From assembly GCA_947561395.2 (NCBI GenBank), contig OX387190.1, positions 39,048,392 to 39,112,391 on the forward strand: 64,000 nucleotides of DNA, read 5' to 3'. Positions 37,862-49,497 of this stretch are shown in pieces (positions within the stretch are counted from its first letter, which is position 1; every line of letters begins with the position of its first letter). The notes below the pieces were generated by a model. That model was not told the DNA's origin. It did no database searches and saw only the letters and a list, made by a program, of their open reading frames with translations. Source of the DNA: Buxus sempervirens (Eukaryota; Streptophyta; Magnoliopsida; Buxales; Buxaceae). The position numbers were made by a program, and so were the translations under genes.

Positions 37862-39639
37862 CGATGAAAGCTATTTTTATTTGCCTTGTGCGGTCTAGTT
37901 ATCTAATGGGCCAATATCATTTTTTAAGAGATGAAATCACCTGTAGTTTTTATTGCTTTGGTTTCTGCTGTTGATTTGAGATGTTGCTATAGAGAGGATC
38001 TTAATCACTGTTACTATTTTTTTTTTCTCAAGTAGGCCTCACGTGATCATGGATGAATTAGGCCCTTATGCGGGGCTAATTCCAATCTCCTATCAATTGG
38101 GGGAAGGCACGCGCGATGTGCATTACAAAAAGAAAGAGTGGTATTATGTCGACAGTAACCAAACTACCTCCTACAGTTATTAGAGATATAAATAGAAGTA
38201 TTAACTAGGGGGTATTTTCAACTGCAAATGTCAGGCTCGAATCAGGTGAATTCGCTTTATAGATAGTATAGATTATATTATATCTAAAAGGTATAGATGG
38301 AAATACAACAATATCTATCCATATAAATCATACCGAACCAGCCTTCTAATTAAAACTCCATTGCATACTCTGAATTGCTTATTCCCTTGGTTCATTTGTG
38401 ATCATAATTAGGTTTATATCATTTGGAAATCTATTATCTACAAAGCGAATCCTCTCTAAATTTTTTTTAAAATTACAGTCTCCTTTTGGAAATCTATTAT
38501 CTCCAGTTGCAACCACATTTTATGTTCCGAAAGTCCACTTTGCAGTTGGTATTAGAGAGGACCAAAAGAATCGATATGTGGTACTAATACCCTACTTGAA
38601 TCATCTTCCATTCAAAGACCTATAAATTCGTGCTAAGTAAAAATTTGGTTTATATCATCTAATGGGTGGGCAATTCCATGAAAAGAAGCTGCATTCATTG
38701 ATCTCACTTCTTCTTTGAGTGACTTATGAGAGAGGAAGATTAACGAGAGCAGCGAAATGGCTGGCCTGGCTTGTTAAATCCAGTTTGAACAAATTAATTT
38801 TGACAAGATAGTTATTGTCAATCCTTGTTAATTCTCACTTTAGTAAGTGATTGGGTAGATTATAGTAAAATCTCTACTGTTGTGGCGTCATTTTAATAGA
38901 ATTATTTTTTTTCCCTTTCACGCTTTAATTCTAAGGCAAGAATGACTCATCTCACTAGCTGAGGACTCCTTTAAGTCTCCCATAAAACCTTCTCATTTTT
39001 TTATACTCTAGAGTGACCATCATCTAATATTCCAATTCTGTTGCATTGATTAGCTATCTAGCAATCGGCCGGGAACCAAAAATCGGCGGTTAGTAGAAAG
39101 ATCTTGGGCATATTTTGTGCACTCACTAAGTCACAATCTATGTCCTTCCTCCTTTAGCTCTCTTAAGGTCAACTATGTTCACCAAAGCTGCACCTTGAAC
39201 ACCATAAACCATTCACATCATTTCTCATACAGATGATGTTCGTCTCCCTCACAGTATCATGCATAATTGACCGCCATTTTCATATGGTTCGACCGTTCGA
39301 GAGCCTCGTGGGACAACAATTCAAAAGTCCTCATCCTTAACAAAATTGTCAACGTATGTCGCTTGATGCTTGGTTTTGTTCGTCCTAAGTGGATTGATCA
39401 GCTAGATAAATATTTGTACATTTTGCCTTGACAAGAATTCGATTTCTAGACAAATGCACCTTGTTGAGATATTCAGGCTTCACAATTTTTGTTGATTTTG
39501 ACTTAAAACCTATCTCCCCTTATTCTCTTGGTCCCATAATCCAATTAAAGAGAGATGCATGAGAAACTTTCGAGTTTATTTTCCGGTTTAAAAGAGAATT
39601 TTTTTTTGTAATGTTTGAATAATTCAATCTTTTCAATAA
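37862..39639. other. Intergenic, nothing recognised
   Basis: AT-rich DNA with only short, unconvincing open frames. A short internal repeat GGAAATCTATTATCT occurs near 38418 and 38488. No gene or complete element was identified. Confidence 0.5.
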
Positions 39640-40310
39640 TGTGATATCCTAATTCCACATCGGAAACGGATGAATGCTTGATAAGGTATAAGAGTCAGGG
39701 AGAACACTCTAACTAGCGTGGTGCCTTTTGAGGACAAAACCATGCGGATTGAGGCCCAAAGCGGACAATACTTCACTGGGTTAAGTCATTAAGGGATGAA
39801 TGCTCGGTAAGGTATAAGAGACAAGAAGAACACTCCAATTAGTGAGACGCCTTTTGAGGATAAAACCGTGCAGACTTAGGCCTAAAGTAGACAACACCTC
39901 GCTGCGTTGGGTCATTACAAATGGTATTAGAGATGGATTGAGCATTGCATGAGGATGTGCATCCCTGAAGGTATAAGAGACAAGGAGAACACTCCAACTA
40001 GAAAGCCGCCTTTTGAGGACAAAACCGTGCTGGCTTAAGCCTAAAGCGGATAATACCTCGCTGGGTTGGATCGTTACAAATAGTATCAGAGATGGATTGA
40101 ACACTGCACGAGGATGTGTAGCCCTGAGAGATTGTGATATTCCAATCCCACATGGAAACGGATGAATGAGGAGGGGGGGGGGGGGGGGGGGGATTATGAT
40201 CAGAGTCAGGGAGAACACTCTAACTAACGAGGTGCTTTTTGAAGATAAAATCGTGCGGGTTCAGGCCTAAAACAGACAATACCTCGCTGGGTGGGTCGTT
40301 ACAAACAATC
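39640..40310. mobile_element. TRIM-like LTR element array
   Basis: A unit starting TGTGATAT(C/T)C, with CCACAT, TAAGAG.CA..GAGAACACTC, CCTTTTGAGGACAAAACCGTG and ending GGGT(C/G)GTTACAA, recurs about four times. After two of the units is a TGGTATCAGAG-like word, the primer-binding site for initiator-Met tRNA. Short LTRs with this site and no coding capacity fit terminal-repeat retrotransposons in miniature. A run of about 20 G lies at 40173-40192. A partial unit follows at 40345-40405. Confidence 0.6.
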
Positions 40311-40607
40311 TTTCTAATGATATTATGATGTTAATGTAAGGAGTTATTAACTGTGTGGGTTGAAGCCCAAAGCGGACAATACCTCCATGGGTGGGTCGTT
40401 ACAAACAATCTTTCTAATAATTTTATGATGTAAGAGTAAGGAGTTATTCCGATCATTTGTACATATGCCAAGAGAAGTTTATGATTTTTTCCAAATTTAA
40501 AGTCTAGGTGCATAGTGAGAAACTTTAGGAAGTATAAGTATAATTTCTGATATAAGCAAAATTATCATATACATACTTGTAAAGTTCCTGTTTAGACTTT
40601 TTGGAAT

Positions 40608-40949
40608 GGGGAAATTGGTTTTAGTGTTGGTTTTTAAAAATAATTCAGATTCAATCATTAAATTCTCCTTAACTGCAAATTAATGATACTTTTTTTAAAT
40701 AATTGACAAGGAGTGTAATTAACTTTAGTGTTCAGAAAAACATTCTTCTAAAAATGCCCTTAAAAGACTCTTTAAACACTTGCAACAAACCATGATTAAT
40801 ACAAAGGCATCTTTAGAATAAGGTTCATGTACCGTAAAATAACACTTGTTCTAGATTAATTATAAAAAGTATCATTAATTGTTAAATATAAAGAATTGAA
40901 TGCCTGAATCTGAATTATTTTTTCAAAGCACCACTAAAAAGCAATTTTC
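40608..40949. mobile_element. MULE-like foldback MITE (second family member)
   Basis: The left end GGGGAAATTGGTTTTAGTG and the complement of the right end GGAAAATTGCTTTTTAGTGG pair on through AATTCAGATTCA and ATTAATGATACTTTTT. The pattern matches the ends of 28318-28728 and 48870-49158. The flanking 9-bp direct repeat is not clear. Confidence 0.6.
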
Positions 40950-42707
40950 CATTTGGGGGAATCCTTGGAGCTGATCTTCATAAATAACAACTAATTTACT
41001 AAAAGAGGTATCAAGAAAGGGAAAGACGTAGGTATTCACATACAATTGCTCCTTAGTTTTTTAAAGATTTGCAGATTTTTTTTCGGTAAAATTAAAGATT
41101 TGCAGATTGCATCGGGAACATTTTAGGAATACTTTTAATCTGTTACTTAAAGATTTAATAATGGTTGAGTTGTGGTGAGTTAAGCGCAAATAGAAAATCG
41201 TTTAAATCATCTGGATTTGAACATGAATGGAGTGACAACACAATACAGCGAAGCCTTCAGGTGGAGTTTATTGCCGTCTGACATGTACGCACACCCCATT
41301 GACGAAAGCGTTGATCAATAGTTAGTACAGTCGCTACAGTTTCCGTGAAACCAAAAGAAAAACGAAGATGTACCTGTCCGTCAGTCTCTTTCAGGTCCCT
41401 ATGCTTTTGTAATGGCCGACGCAACGCACCACACCTCTTAAGCAACCGAGTACCAAAGCTCAAATTGTCAGATTCCACGTACTCAAGTGTTAGGATGAGT
41501 GAGACGAAGACGGAATCGAATCGATTGCCGTGGAGAAAGCGAGAAACTCAGAAAGGTAAAGCCATTGCTTAAGGAAAAGCGTGTATTTTGTTGCAGGAGG
41601 TGCAGCAGGCGCACAAAAGCTCCTCATTCCTCAGATAAGGTGCGAGAGAGAGAGAGAGAGTGTGAGGACAGGACAAGTGATGCTTGTGGTCCAATCATCT
41701 TTGCTTTTACTTTGTTCCATCCCTAACGATGATCTCTCTCTGGGTATCATCTCGTGCTGTGTCGCTTCCCGTTCTGTCAGTCAATAGTGTCTTTGCCATA
41801 TTCCTGCATCCTTTTAATTGAGGATTTCTGGGTGTTGAGGGCTTACTCCAAAAGGGTTTGTTCCGGGGAAGAGAAGCAAGGTCGCATCAGTACTGTCTCT
41901 CCCTCAATGGACGTTTGGAGCTGTTAAAAAGACCACACTAGATAACAAAGGCAAGGGCAATAATTAGGTATGGGACCGGTTTTGCAGGGCGTGGGAGGGG
42001 ACGAGCAGGCCTTTGTCGGTGGTTTTGCAGATTAGAAGTCTTACCCCTTAATCTCATCGCTCCCGCACAGGCACAGGAATCCACTCAAATCTGCAACACA
42101 GCCAACCAGGTTGTTGCTTGTTGGATTTTAGAACTTTGAGCGCTGATAAGAAACATATCGCATCCAGTTTATCTCTGGTTCTCTTCTTTCTTTGCTTTCT
42201 CTCTCCATTTCAATCTCCGTTGACCTCTCAAGTTGTGGGTATCTGCATTTAATGAGAAAGCACTGGCAGTGTGTGAGCTTTGATGGTTACGTTGGTGCAC
42301 TACTTGCAGAAAGTAAATATCATTAAGCTTGTATCTGATCTCCTGTTTGATATATCTATCCGAAGCAACTGTTAGTCTCTTTTAACACATCTCTGTCCTT
42401 CTCTACCCACCACTGCTTGATGGATTGGATTAGTTGGTTACGTATTGAGAAAGGGGTGGAAATCAGAGAAATGGGTCGGTGAGTTTAGCACCCACGAGTC
42501 AATACCAGGAAAACAACCAAAAAAAGTTGGATTTGGTTTAGTTTGTCGATTAAATCTGTTTGATAAGACTCCTCGAATGAGATTAGTTTAGATTGGCTAA
42601 AAGCACAAAAGGCCGGTGGGTTAGCAAAGATAGATGAATCCTGATTTATAATATTAGTAAAGATTGAAAAAGAGAGGTTGGGATCAAGGTTTTACAGTAA
42701 GGCTTAA
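40950..42707. other. Upstream region of the ZF-HD gene
   Basis: It should hold the promoter and 5' UTR of the downstream ZF-HD gene. A (GA)n run lies at 41641-41660. Short open frames of about 70 codons exist on both strands at 41257-41790, but I recognise none of them and they overlap each other. A donor-like AAAG|GTAAAG at 41557 and an acceptor-like TTGCAG at 41598 could mark a leader intron. Confidence 0.4.
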
Positions 42708-43727
42708 ATGGAAATCAGAAGCCAAGATGAGGAAATAGCGATGCCTTACTCTATTGATTATAACCCTCCGATTCGAGAATCAACTTCCGGTCTCGCATCC
42801 ACAATTGTCTTTTCAGGAGCTGAAGGGAGCTCCACGGCCGTTGAGATTGGCATCCGAGCTGCATCCTTAGGCCGATCTCAAACCCTAGAACGTTGTCCTC
42901 ATCAACAACAACAACATGGGCAAGAAGGAGATCAAAACCCTAATCCAGATACAGTTCCTGTTGCAGCCGCAGTTTCTGATGCGAGAGGGGCACCACAAGC
43001 AAGTCGATCCATCTCCCTGCCACCGCCAACTACGGCTGCAACAAACAGCACAACATTGATCGAGTCTGCTGCCTCCATTCGTTACGTAGAGTGCCTCAAG
43101 AACCACGCGGCGAGCATAGGCGGTCATGTAGTTGATGGTTGCGGAGAATTTATGTCGAGCGGCGAAGAAGGAACCCCAGATGCCTTAAGATGTGCTGCGT
43201 GCAATTGTCACCGGAACTTCCACCGGAAAGAGGTAGAAGGAACCCCAGATGCCTCGAGGGACCCAAATTCCTATCATAGCTACAAGCGCAGTAGCAAGAA
43301 CGAAAGTTGCAGAACTAGAGTCAATCCTCATCATTATCTCCACCCTTCCAGGCCACTTCCACCACTTCAGCAACATCAGAAATTTTTTCCGATTAATCCC
43401 TCGACTGGGCCTGTTCCACCGATGATGATGGCTTTCGGTGGGCATAGTGGGGAGTCCTCGAGTGAGGACCTTAATGTATATCGATTCAATGCTGGACCAC
43501 CTGAGAAACCTCAACCTCAATTCGCCCCAACAAAAAAGCGATTTCGCACGAAATTCACTCATGAACAGAAGGATAAGATGTTAGAATTTGCCGAAAAACT
43601 GGGATGGAAGATCCAAAAGCAAGACGAAAAAGAGGTGGAGCAGTTCTGTGCGGAAGTGGGTGTCAAGAGACAGGTTCTCAGGGTTTGGATGCACAACAAC
43701 AAGCATTCTATGAAGAAGCCGGTTTAG
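42708..43727 (+). CDS. Zinc-finger homeodomain (ZF-HD/ZHD) transcription factor
   Basis: Intronless gene of 339 codons, typical of the plant ZHD family. The ZF-HD dimerisation domain lies at about residues 125-174, beginning RYVECLKNHAAS and containing DGCGEFM and CAACNCHRNFHRKE with the zinc-binding Cys/His set. A divergent homeodomain covers about 276-335: KKRFRTKFTHEQKDKM, then RQVLRVWMHNNKHS with the family's third helix VWMHNNK. The N-terminus is Gln- and Pro-rich and probably disordered; the linker (185-270) is low-complexity with HHYLHPS and MMMAFGG. ZHD proteins act as nuclear homo- or heterodimers on DNA. Oddity: the six residues EGTPDA occur twice, 23 residues apart, reflecting a 20-bp exact repeat. 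The subfamily member cannot be assigned by eye. Confidence 0.95.
   Translation: MEIRSQDEEIAMPYSIDYNPPIRESTSGLASTIVFSGAEGSSTAVEIGIRAASLGRSQTLERCPHQQQQHGQEGDQNPNPDTVPVAAAVSDARGAPQASRSISLPPPTTAATNSTTLIESAASIRYVECLKNHAASIGGHVVDGCGEFMSSGEEGTPDALRCAACNCHRNFHRKEVEGTPDASRDPNSYHSYKRSSKNESCRTRVNPHHYLHPSRPLPPLQQHQKFFPINPSTGPVPPMMMAFGGHSGESSSEDLNVYRFNAGPPEKPQPQFAPTKKRFRTKFTHEQKDKMLEFAEKLGWKIQKQDEKEVEQFCAEVGVKRQVLRVWMHNNKHSMKKPV
43166..43254 (+). repeat. 20-bp exact in-frame direct repeat in the ZF-HD gene
   Basis: AGAAGGAACCCCAGATGCCT occurs at 43166-43185 and 43235-43254, offset by 69 bases (23 codons). The first copy is inside the zinc-finger domain and the second just after it. Confidence 0.95.
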
Positions 43728-43799
43728 AACAAAAACGGGAAGCGATCTTTAGATGGGGATTTAGACAAGTAGGTACACAGATTGAGTGGTAGGCCTAGA

Positions 43800-45663
43800 A
43801 AGTGAGAAGTGAGAAGTGAGAAGGGAAGGTGTTTTTGTTCTTGGTTTCTCAAGGGTTTCCCTAATCTCTCCTCATTGTTTCACTGTTGACAAATAATTTG
43901 TTTTGTTTATGCTGTTGAATTAATCAAGTTGTTGTTCCTTGGGTGAATTGATGAAGGTTGTAAATCTACGTCTCTTCTGCTGTACAGCGGCCGGTAGTGG
44001 TGGCAGTATTGAGAATGCTCAACTTTTTTTCATGTCTGGAGCTCTTGCAAGAGCCCGAATGCTCTATCCCACCAGTCATTTTTTCTTGTTAAAGCTGTGG
44101 TATTTGGCAGTCTATCTCTTTTGAGTATTAAGATCCCTACAACAATTTTTTCTACTGGACAGTGCTTAAGAAAGTTCAAACAGCATGTGATAAGAAACAA
44201 ACTACATGTAATAATCAGATAAGCTTAATAAGATGAGTTCAGGCAATAATTGTAATTATGAGAAAATGGTTCTGAGTCTTCTGACCACAACTGAGGTAAA
44301 AGTGAAGGAAAGGGTTTTAACCTATGGAAGGTGGAGAAACAAGAATTACCTGAAATCTCCCATTAAAAGAAGCAATAACTATCTATATCTCCTCTTTTCT
44401 ACATAATTACAGTAAAACAATAACTATCTATACCTCATCTTAACAACCACCTGAAATCTCCCTTTAAAAGAACAATAATAACTACTTTATCTATCTACAT
44501 TATTAGCCAAAATTACTGAATTATAATTCAACACTTCCTCTAACAGTAGACACTGATGTTTAATAATTCTGCTCTAGTCAAAATCTATTACATGAGTAAC
44601 CAAAATCAGATTTCATTTTCAGTATATGTGAACCCCTTTTGTATATGTAAGATTGAAGGGAACGCTTCTATTAACTTTTTCCTTGTTTGGTTTTGGTTCA
44701 AATGTCACTTTATAAAAGAGCAAAAGGCTTATCAAACAAAAATCCCTTTAAAATTTGAAGCATTTAAACTGATTGAACTTCCCTTTGCTTTGCTAAAAAT
44801 TCCAATTCTTTCGACAAAACAGCACCGAACATTAGTCATTCTTACTCATAATTGGTACAATACATAAAGTTGTGGCTTGAGAAACAACCAAGTGTTCCCA
44901 CCACAGCCTCAGAACTTGTGTAAGTTTCCAATTTCGCATCAGCCTCACATCTTTATTAAGTAGCTAATTTAATTTTAAGAAGAGATAGATTGTTTCGCAA
45001 CTTCCATTTATGGAAAAAACAAAATTTTAAACCTTAATTATCATCTAATTAATCAAGATAGCTATGTAGGATATTCTACTATAAGGTAAGGTCAAGTACT
45101 GCTTGTGCCGCTAAGATAACCGATCTAGACGTCCGGATATGAAAACACAGTTTGCTTTTGAGCACATACTCCCTTCTTAAGTTCTTCAAGGTTTTTGCTT
45201 CTTCATTGTTTGGCATTTAATTAGTTCTAATTAATACGCTTCTGTTTAAGAATCTTTATTGTTGTTTTTACAGAACTAAAATACTCCTCCATCAAAGGAG
45301 CCCATCGAGCTCTGATCACAATCAAAAATTCAAGTTGCAATTTCCCTCAAACAAAGATACAAGATATGTTATTTTTGAATTAGGGGTTGCTTGAAACTTT
45401 GATAAGGAGTCATCAACGATCATAGTTGCGAGATTGATTCGTTTTAATTACACACTGTGACTGTGACTGTGCGTATAAAACTTCTGAAAGGATCTGCCTA
45501 CTTGTTCTTCAAATGCAAAATGAGGAAAAAAAAAACACAAAAGAGAAAACTGAAGTAGTTAAAAAAAGGAGACGAAAACTAAAGCATCTTGTCCGTAAAC
45601 GGCAAGCCCAAGTAGAGCAGAAAGTAAGACTGATTGGGTGTGAAAATTAATAAAAGAAGCTAC
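43800..45663. other. Region between ZF-HD and LEA-like gene, including 3' UTRs
   Basis: The ZF-HD 3' UTR begins here, and the minus-strand LEA-like gene ends at 45664, so the two converge. About 44345-44500 has a loose duplication of CCTGAAATCTCCC..TTAAAAG with TAACTATCTAT. No exon was supported. Confidence 0.5.
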
Positions 45664-46516
45664 TTATAGCTCACCACTGGTCTTCTCCTTCCTCATCTCA
45701 GCCCCCAAGTCACTGGTGGCTTGTGATGCCTTCTCCTTGGCAGCCTCGTATTTACTTTTGGCTTGCTCCGTCATCGTCTCCTTCGCCGACGTGTATGACT
45801 CTCCGACCTTCCGTTTAGCCTCCTCGTATGCATCGGTAGCTTTGTCTTTTCCATGATCCACTGCTATTGAGACCGTCTCTTTGGCATCACTGCCCTTCTC
45901 AGCCGCAAGGTTACTCGCGTCGCCCGCCTTTTTATAAGCTTCTGCAACCCCCAAAAGAAAAAGAAAAAAAATTTAATAACCACATAACCATTTGAAAATC
46001 TTTTGTTTTTTGGTACTTAAAGGAGGGCACATGAAGCAGCAGAGAGAGGAATTGAAGTGACTACCTGATGCAGCATTGCCCACCGTCTCCTTCGTCTTTT
46101 GTGCCGCATCACCGGCCTTATCCATTGCGTCGTGAGTGACGTCCTTCGCGTTCTCCTGTGCGGATCCATATCCCCTGAAAACAACCACCGATCGCCATCA
46201 GAAAGGGAATCGTTTATTTGTACATCAAAGAGGAAGAACTCGATCAATGGGAGTTGAAGCATTGATGAATGGCTCACTCGCTGAACTTGTCCTTAACGCC
46301 GTCCGCCCAAGACTCACTTTTCTCCTTTGCGTTTCCCATGGCCTCTGCGGCCGTTTCCTCCAACTCTTCTGCTTTCGGCTTAGCTTTTCCTGCAGCCAGA
46401 TTCACATTTTCCTTCACGCTCTCCATGGTTTCGAGCAGATTGTTGTAACCCCGACAAGTATTCATCCCCACCGAAACCATAAAGCACCATACCAGCAATA
46501 TCGCCATTCCCCCTGC

Positions 46517-46519
<3 letters not shown>
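45664..46519 (-). CDS. LEA_4-type late embryogenesis abundant protein with N-terminal hydrophobic leader
   Basis: Three coding exons, 46519-46278, 46174-46065 and 45941-45664, with GT-AG junctions closing in frame (phases 2 and 1) to 209 residues. A hydrophobic leader (about 1-24) suggests entry to the secretory pathway or a membrane anchor. The rest is Ala/Lys/Glu-rich amphipathic 11-mer-like repeats such as NAKDVTHDAMDKAGDAAQKT and YEAAKEKASQAT, typical of LEA_4 proteins that stabilise membranes and proteins during drying. Such proteins are usually disordered until dehydration or lipid contact. Residues 70-79 (SWADGVKDKF) match the small gene 3 kb upstream, with an intron at the equivalent place. 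ACGT elements lie 230-310 bases upstream and a TATA-like motif at 46695. The exact LEA member is not assignable. Confidence 0.88.
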
Positions 46520-46547
<28 letters not shown>

Positions 46548-46550
46548 CTT
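46520..46550 (-). repeat. (GA)n leader next to the LEA-like start codon
   Basis: On the gene's strand a GA microsatellite abuts the start codon of the 46519 gene. It is presumably transcribed as 5' UTR. Confidence 0.75.
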
Positions 46551-46748
46551 CTCTTTAACTCACTATATCTATCTGTTCTAAGTATGATTACTTAAAGGCA
46601 GATTAACCAGAAAATGAAATGTCTTCAAGGTTCAGAAAACAAAACGGGTACTCAAACTGCCTTCTTTCCTACTGGAAGCCTTTGAAATGATGAGATAAAT
46701 AGAGGAAGAGAGAAGCGGTTAGTGCTCCGGTGGTTAAAGCGAAGACTA

Positions 46749-46826
46749 ACGTGTCGTTAATGGAGCTAACGTGGCGAAGCATGGTTAGAGTATGGCGAGA
46801 CGTGGTTGGCCATAAATGAGCCACGT
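46749..46826 (-). promoter_or_regulatory. Cluster of ABRE/ACGT-core elements
   Basis: Plus-strand ACGTGTC (46749-46755), ACGTGGC (46769-46775), ACGTGGT (46800-46806) and an ACGT at 46823-46826 lie about 230-310 bases upstream of the LEA-like ATG. The first two match the abscisic-acid response element core ACGTG(G/T)C, and such elements work in either orientation. A TATA-like motif (CTATTTATC on the minus strand, about 46694-46702) lies between them and the gene. Regulation by ABA is inference. Confidence 0.6.
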
Positions 46827-47029
46827 ATCCGATGGACAAGTCCCACTCTGGTTGTCTGTTTTGCGGGTTTCGCTCCTCTTGACTCTCGCAAACGATGAAT
46901 TCGCTGTTTCAAATTCCTTCTCTTTGAATAAATCCGTTACCGTCAATCCCTACAGCGTTCCCACAATCAAGGGTGGAGGATGAGTCGGAGCAGGAACGCG
47001 ATTCTGTCCAAAATAATAAATCTATAGTG

Positions 47030-47800
47030 TCTATCAATCTATATATATACTGGAATTGCCCTTTGGGAAGCGTGCCAAACAAAATGTGCTTTGTGATTTC
47101 AATGAGTTTGAATACTCGACAATAGGCCCCTTAGAATGCGTGCTAAACAAAATGTGCAGCTTTCCAAAATAGCCCTTACATACCTCTTAAGAAGATTTAT
47201 TAGTTTAAGGGTACAATGGTCAAAGCTTACAATTAGTTTTAAAAACTGTCCTCTCCTATGTTTTCCCTCCCTCCCTCTCTCACTTCCTTCTTATACATTT
47301 TGTTAGTCTACTCTATACTATATATAATGAGAAGAGGCTCCTTGGGAATCATGCCAAACAAAATACACAGCTTTCCAAAACAACCCTTACACACTATTGA
47401 AAAGATTTACTAATTAAAGGGTAAAAAGATCAAAACTGCCTTAACTTTTTCAAAATTAACAAACGGTTTTGCAACTGTTCCCTCCAAAGATGTCTCCCTC
47501 CATCCCTTCCTACACACGTGCAGTACTGCATGTGCATCCCTTCTAGTATATATAATGAGAAGAGGCCCTTTGGGAATTGTACCGAGTAAAATATGCAGCT
47601 TTCCAAAACATTTCTTACATGTTATTGAAAATTTTATTAATAAAAGGGTAGAACGGTCGAAACTGAGCCCAACTTTTCCAAAAATTAACAATTAGTTTTG
47701 TAACTGTTCCCTCCAACATTGTTTCCCTTTGTCCCACGTGCAATACTACACATGCACCCCTTTTGGTAAAATATAAAATAAATTCTTTCCTCACCAAATT
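47030..47800. mobile_element. Array of about three Helitron-like units
   Basis: Three related units of roughly 230-270 bp share TATATATAATGAGAAGAGGC, CAAAATGTGCAGCTTTCC and AATTAGTTTT blocks. The middle unit (47312-47546) starts TCTATACTATATATAATG and ends in a hairpin (CACGTGCAGTACTGCATGTG) eight bases before CTAG followed by T, the classic Helitron end. The third has a decayed hairpin and end. No Rep/helicase gene is present. Confidence 0.6.
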
Positions 47801-48869
47801 TCTCTCGTGTCATAACAACTTTAATTCGTGATCAATTTTACCAAGTGGATGAATGGTTTGGTAAATCCAAATTATCGATTTCATAAGGGATCATTTGAAT
47901 TAGACATACTAGCGGGATGCACATACAATATTACACATAGAGTGAAGCAACAGTCTATAAGTGTTCAGATTTTAAATGAATAGATAGAATTTTGACTATT
48001 TTAACCCTATATAAATCTATATTATTTTAATATCCGAATCTCTAAATTTGAAAATTTTTTGCTTTCTAATAAAAATTCATATGCTTTTATACATGTAATG
48101 TACAAGACAATAAATTTTAATATCCGAATTTCAAAATTTTTTTAACTCTTTTACCAACGTATTTTAAAAATATTCTTGACATGATGATTTTGGTTTTAAA
48201 TATAACTACAAAATAAAGTTCATGATAAGGTTAGCCACGTTCTAAGTTTAAGATTGTTATAGTGGGGCCTAATAAAGCATGAACATACAAACCCTTATGG
48301 GCCCACCCGAGTCAGCCTTACTCAGCCAGCAATTACCAATTTACCATCACTTTCCGCTTTTGAACGTTGAATCGTTGATGGAATGACAGGCCTGTTTAAC
48401 CTTACGTTGCGCGACGGAGTTAAATTAGAGCCTGTTGTAAGAAAAATCTAAACAAGAATTTTCTCCCTTTTATAAAACCGGGATTACTACCTTGTTCGGA
48501 TGAGAGTCAGAAGTTAATTAAAAATGTAAAAAGGGAAACTAATAAAACAACACAAAGTGTCTTATTAAGGGAGTTGAAAGTCTTTAAAAAAAATTTCAGG
48601 GGCATTTTGAGAGAATCAAATGTTATAACAGAATTTTCTATGGCTGTGTAAATTAAATATAAATAATCCGATGTGAATTGAATTAAGCCAATAATATGGG
48701 ATCCAAATTAGAGACAACTGAGGACTTGTATACCCTTTACAGTAATACATTGCAACAATAAATTTAAGGATGTTTTCGGAAAAAAATATCTTTCTTACAA
48801 GCTTTCTAAGGAATGTTTCCCTTGTCGTTTAGCAATATTTATATGTGGCTACGATTTGGGAAAAGATTA

Positions 48870-49158
48870 GGGAAATTGGTTTTTAGTGATGTTTTTTAAG
48901 AATAATCCAGATTCAGTATCTTAGTAATTGGAATTTCTTCCATAAATGTCCTCAACACACTTGCAAACGATTGATTGTCATATCTTTTAACGAGGAACTT
49001 TAAGAATTCATTTGAAGGCATTTTTTTTGAAGAAACACTTTGTGAATGACACTGGTTTTTAATTATTATTTTAGAAAAGCATGATTGTTTAGAAATTATC
49101 AAGAATTAAGTGACTGAATCTGGATTATTTTTAAAAATATCTCTAAAAACCAATTTCC
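48870..49158. mobile_element. MULE-like foldback MITE (third family member)
   Basis: GGGAAATTGGTTTTTAGTGA at the left pairs with CTAAAAACCAATTTCC at the right, and TAATCCAGATTCAG with CTGAATCTGGATTA inside. The ends match the 28318-28728 and 40608-40949 elements. The flanking duplication is unclear. Confidence 0.6.
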
Positions 49159-49497
49159 TCAAAAACATTTGACTAGCCTCTCTCTCTCATGCTCTACCGT
49201 TCGAAGCTTTTAAAATCCACAATAATTTAAGCTGCTCAAGAGATGAAGCATCCTTCCCATTTTTGTTTGAATCCAAATCACTTACATTAATCAAAGCCAA
49301 ATGCTACTTACGACTCCAAACGACGACACAAATACAAAAACGAACATTATGACTAACTGACGAGCTCGACAGAATTTTCCGAGCAAGGAACGAATTAAAT
49401 CCTGTCAAGTTTTATTCCTCTACACAGCAATTACAGAATCCTCATTCCTTATTGCTAAACAACTCCTCTGCAATTAATACGCCAATCTCCAAGCTTC

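Noticed and set aside
39781-40218. A 145-codon minus-strand frame
   Set aside because: It falls within the TRIM-like array; its internal repeats simply translate the repeated LTR units and the G-run.
41257-41790. Short open frames on both strands upstream of the ZF-HD gene, possibly a small gene or uORFs
   Set aside because: They overlap each other on opposite strands and none has a recognisable domain. A leader intron is possible but unproven.
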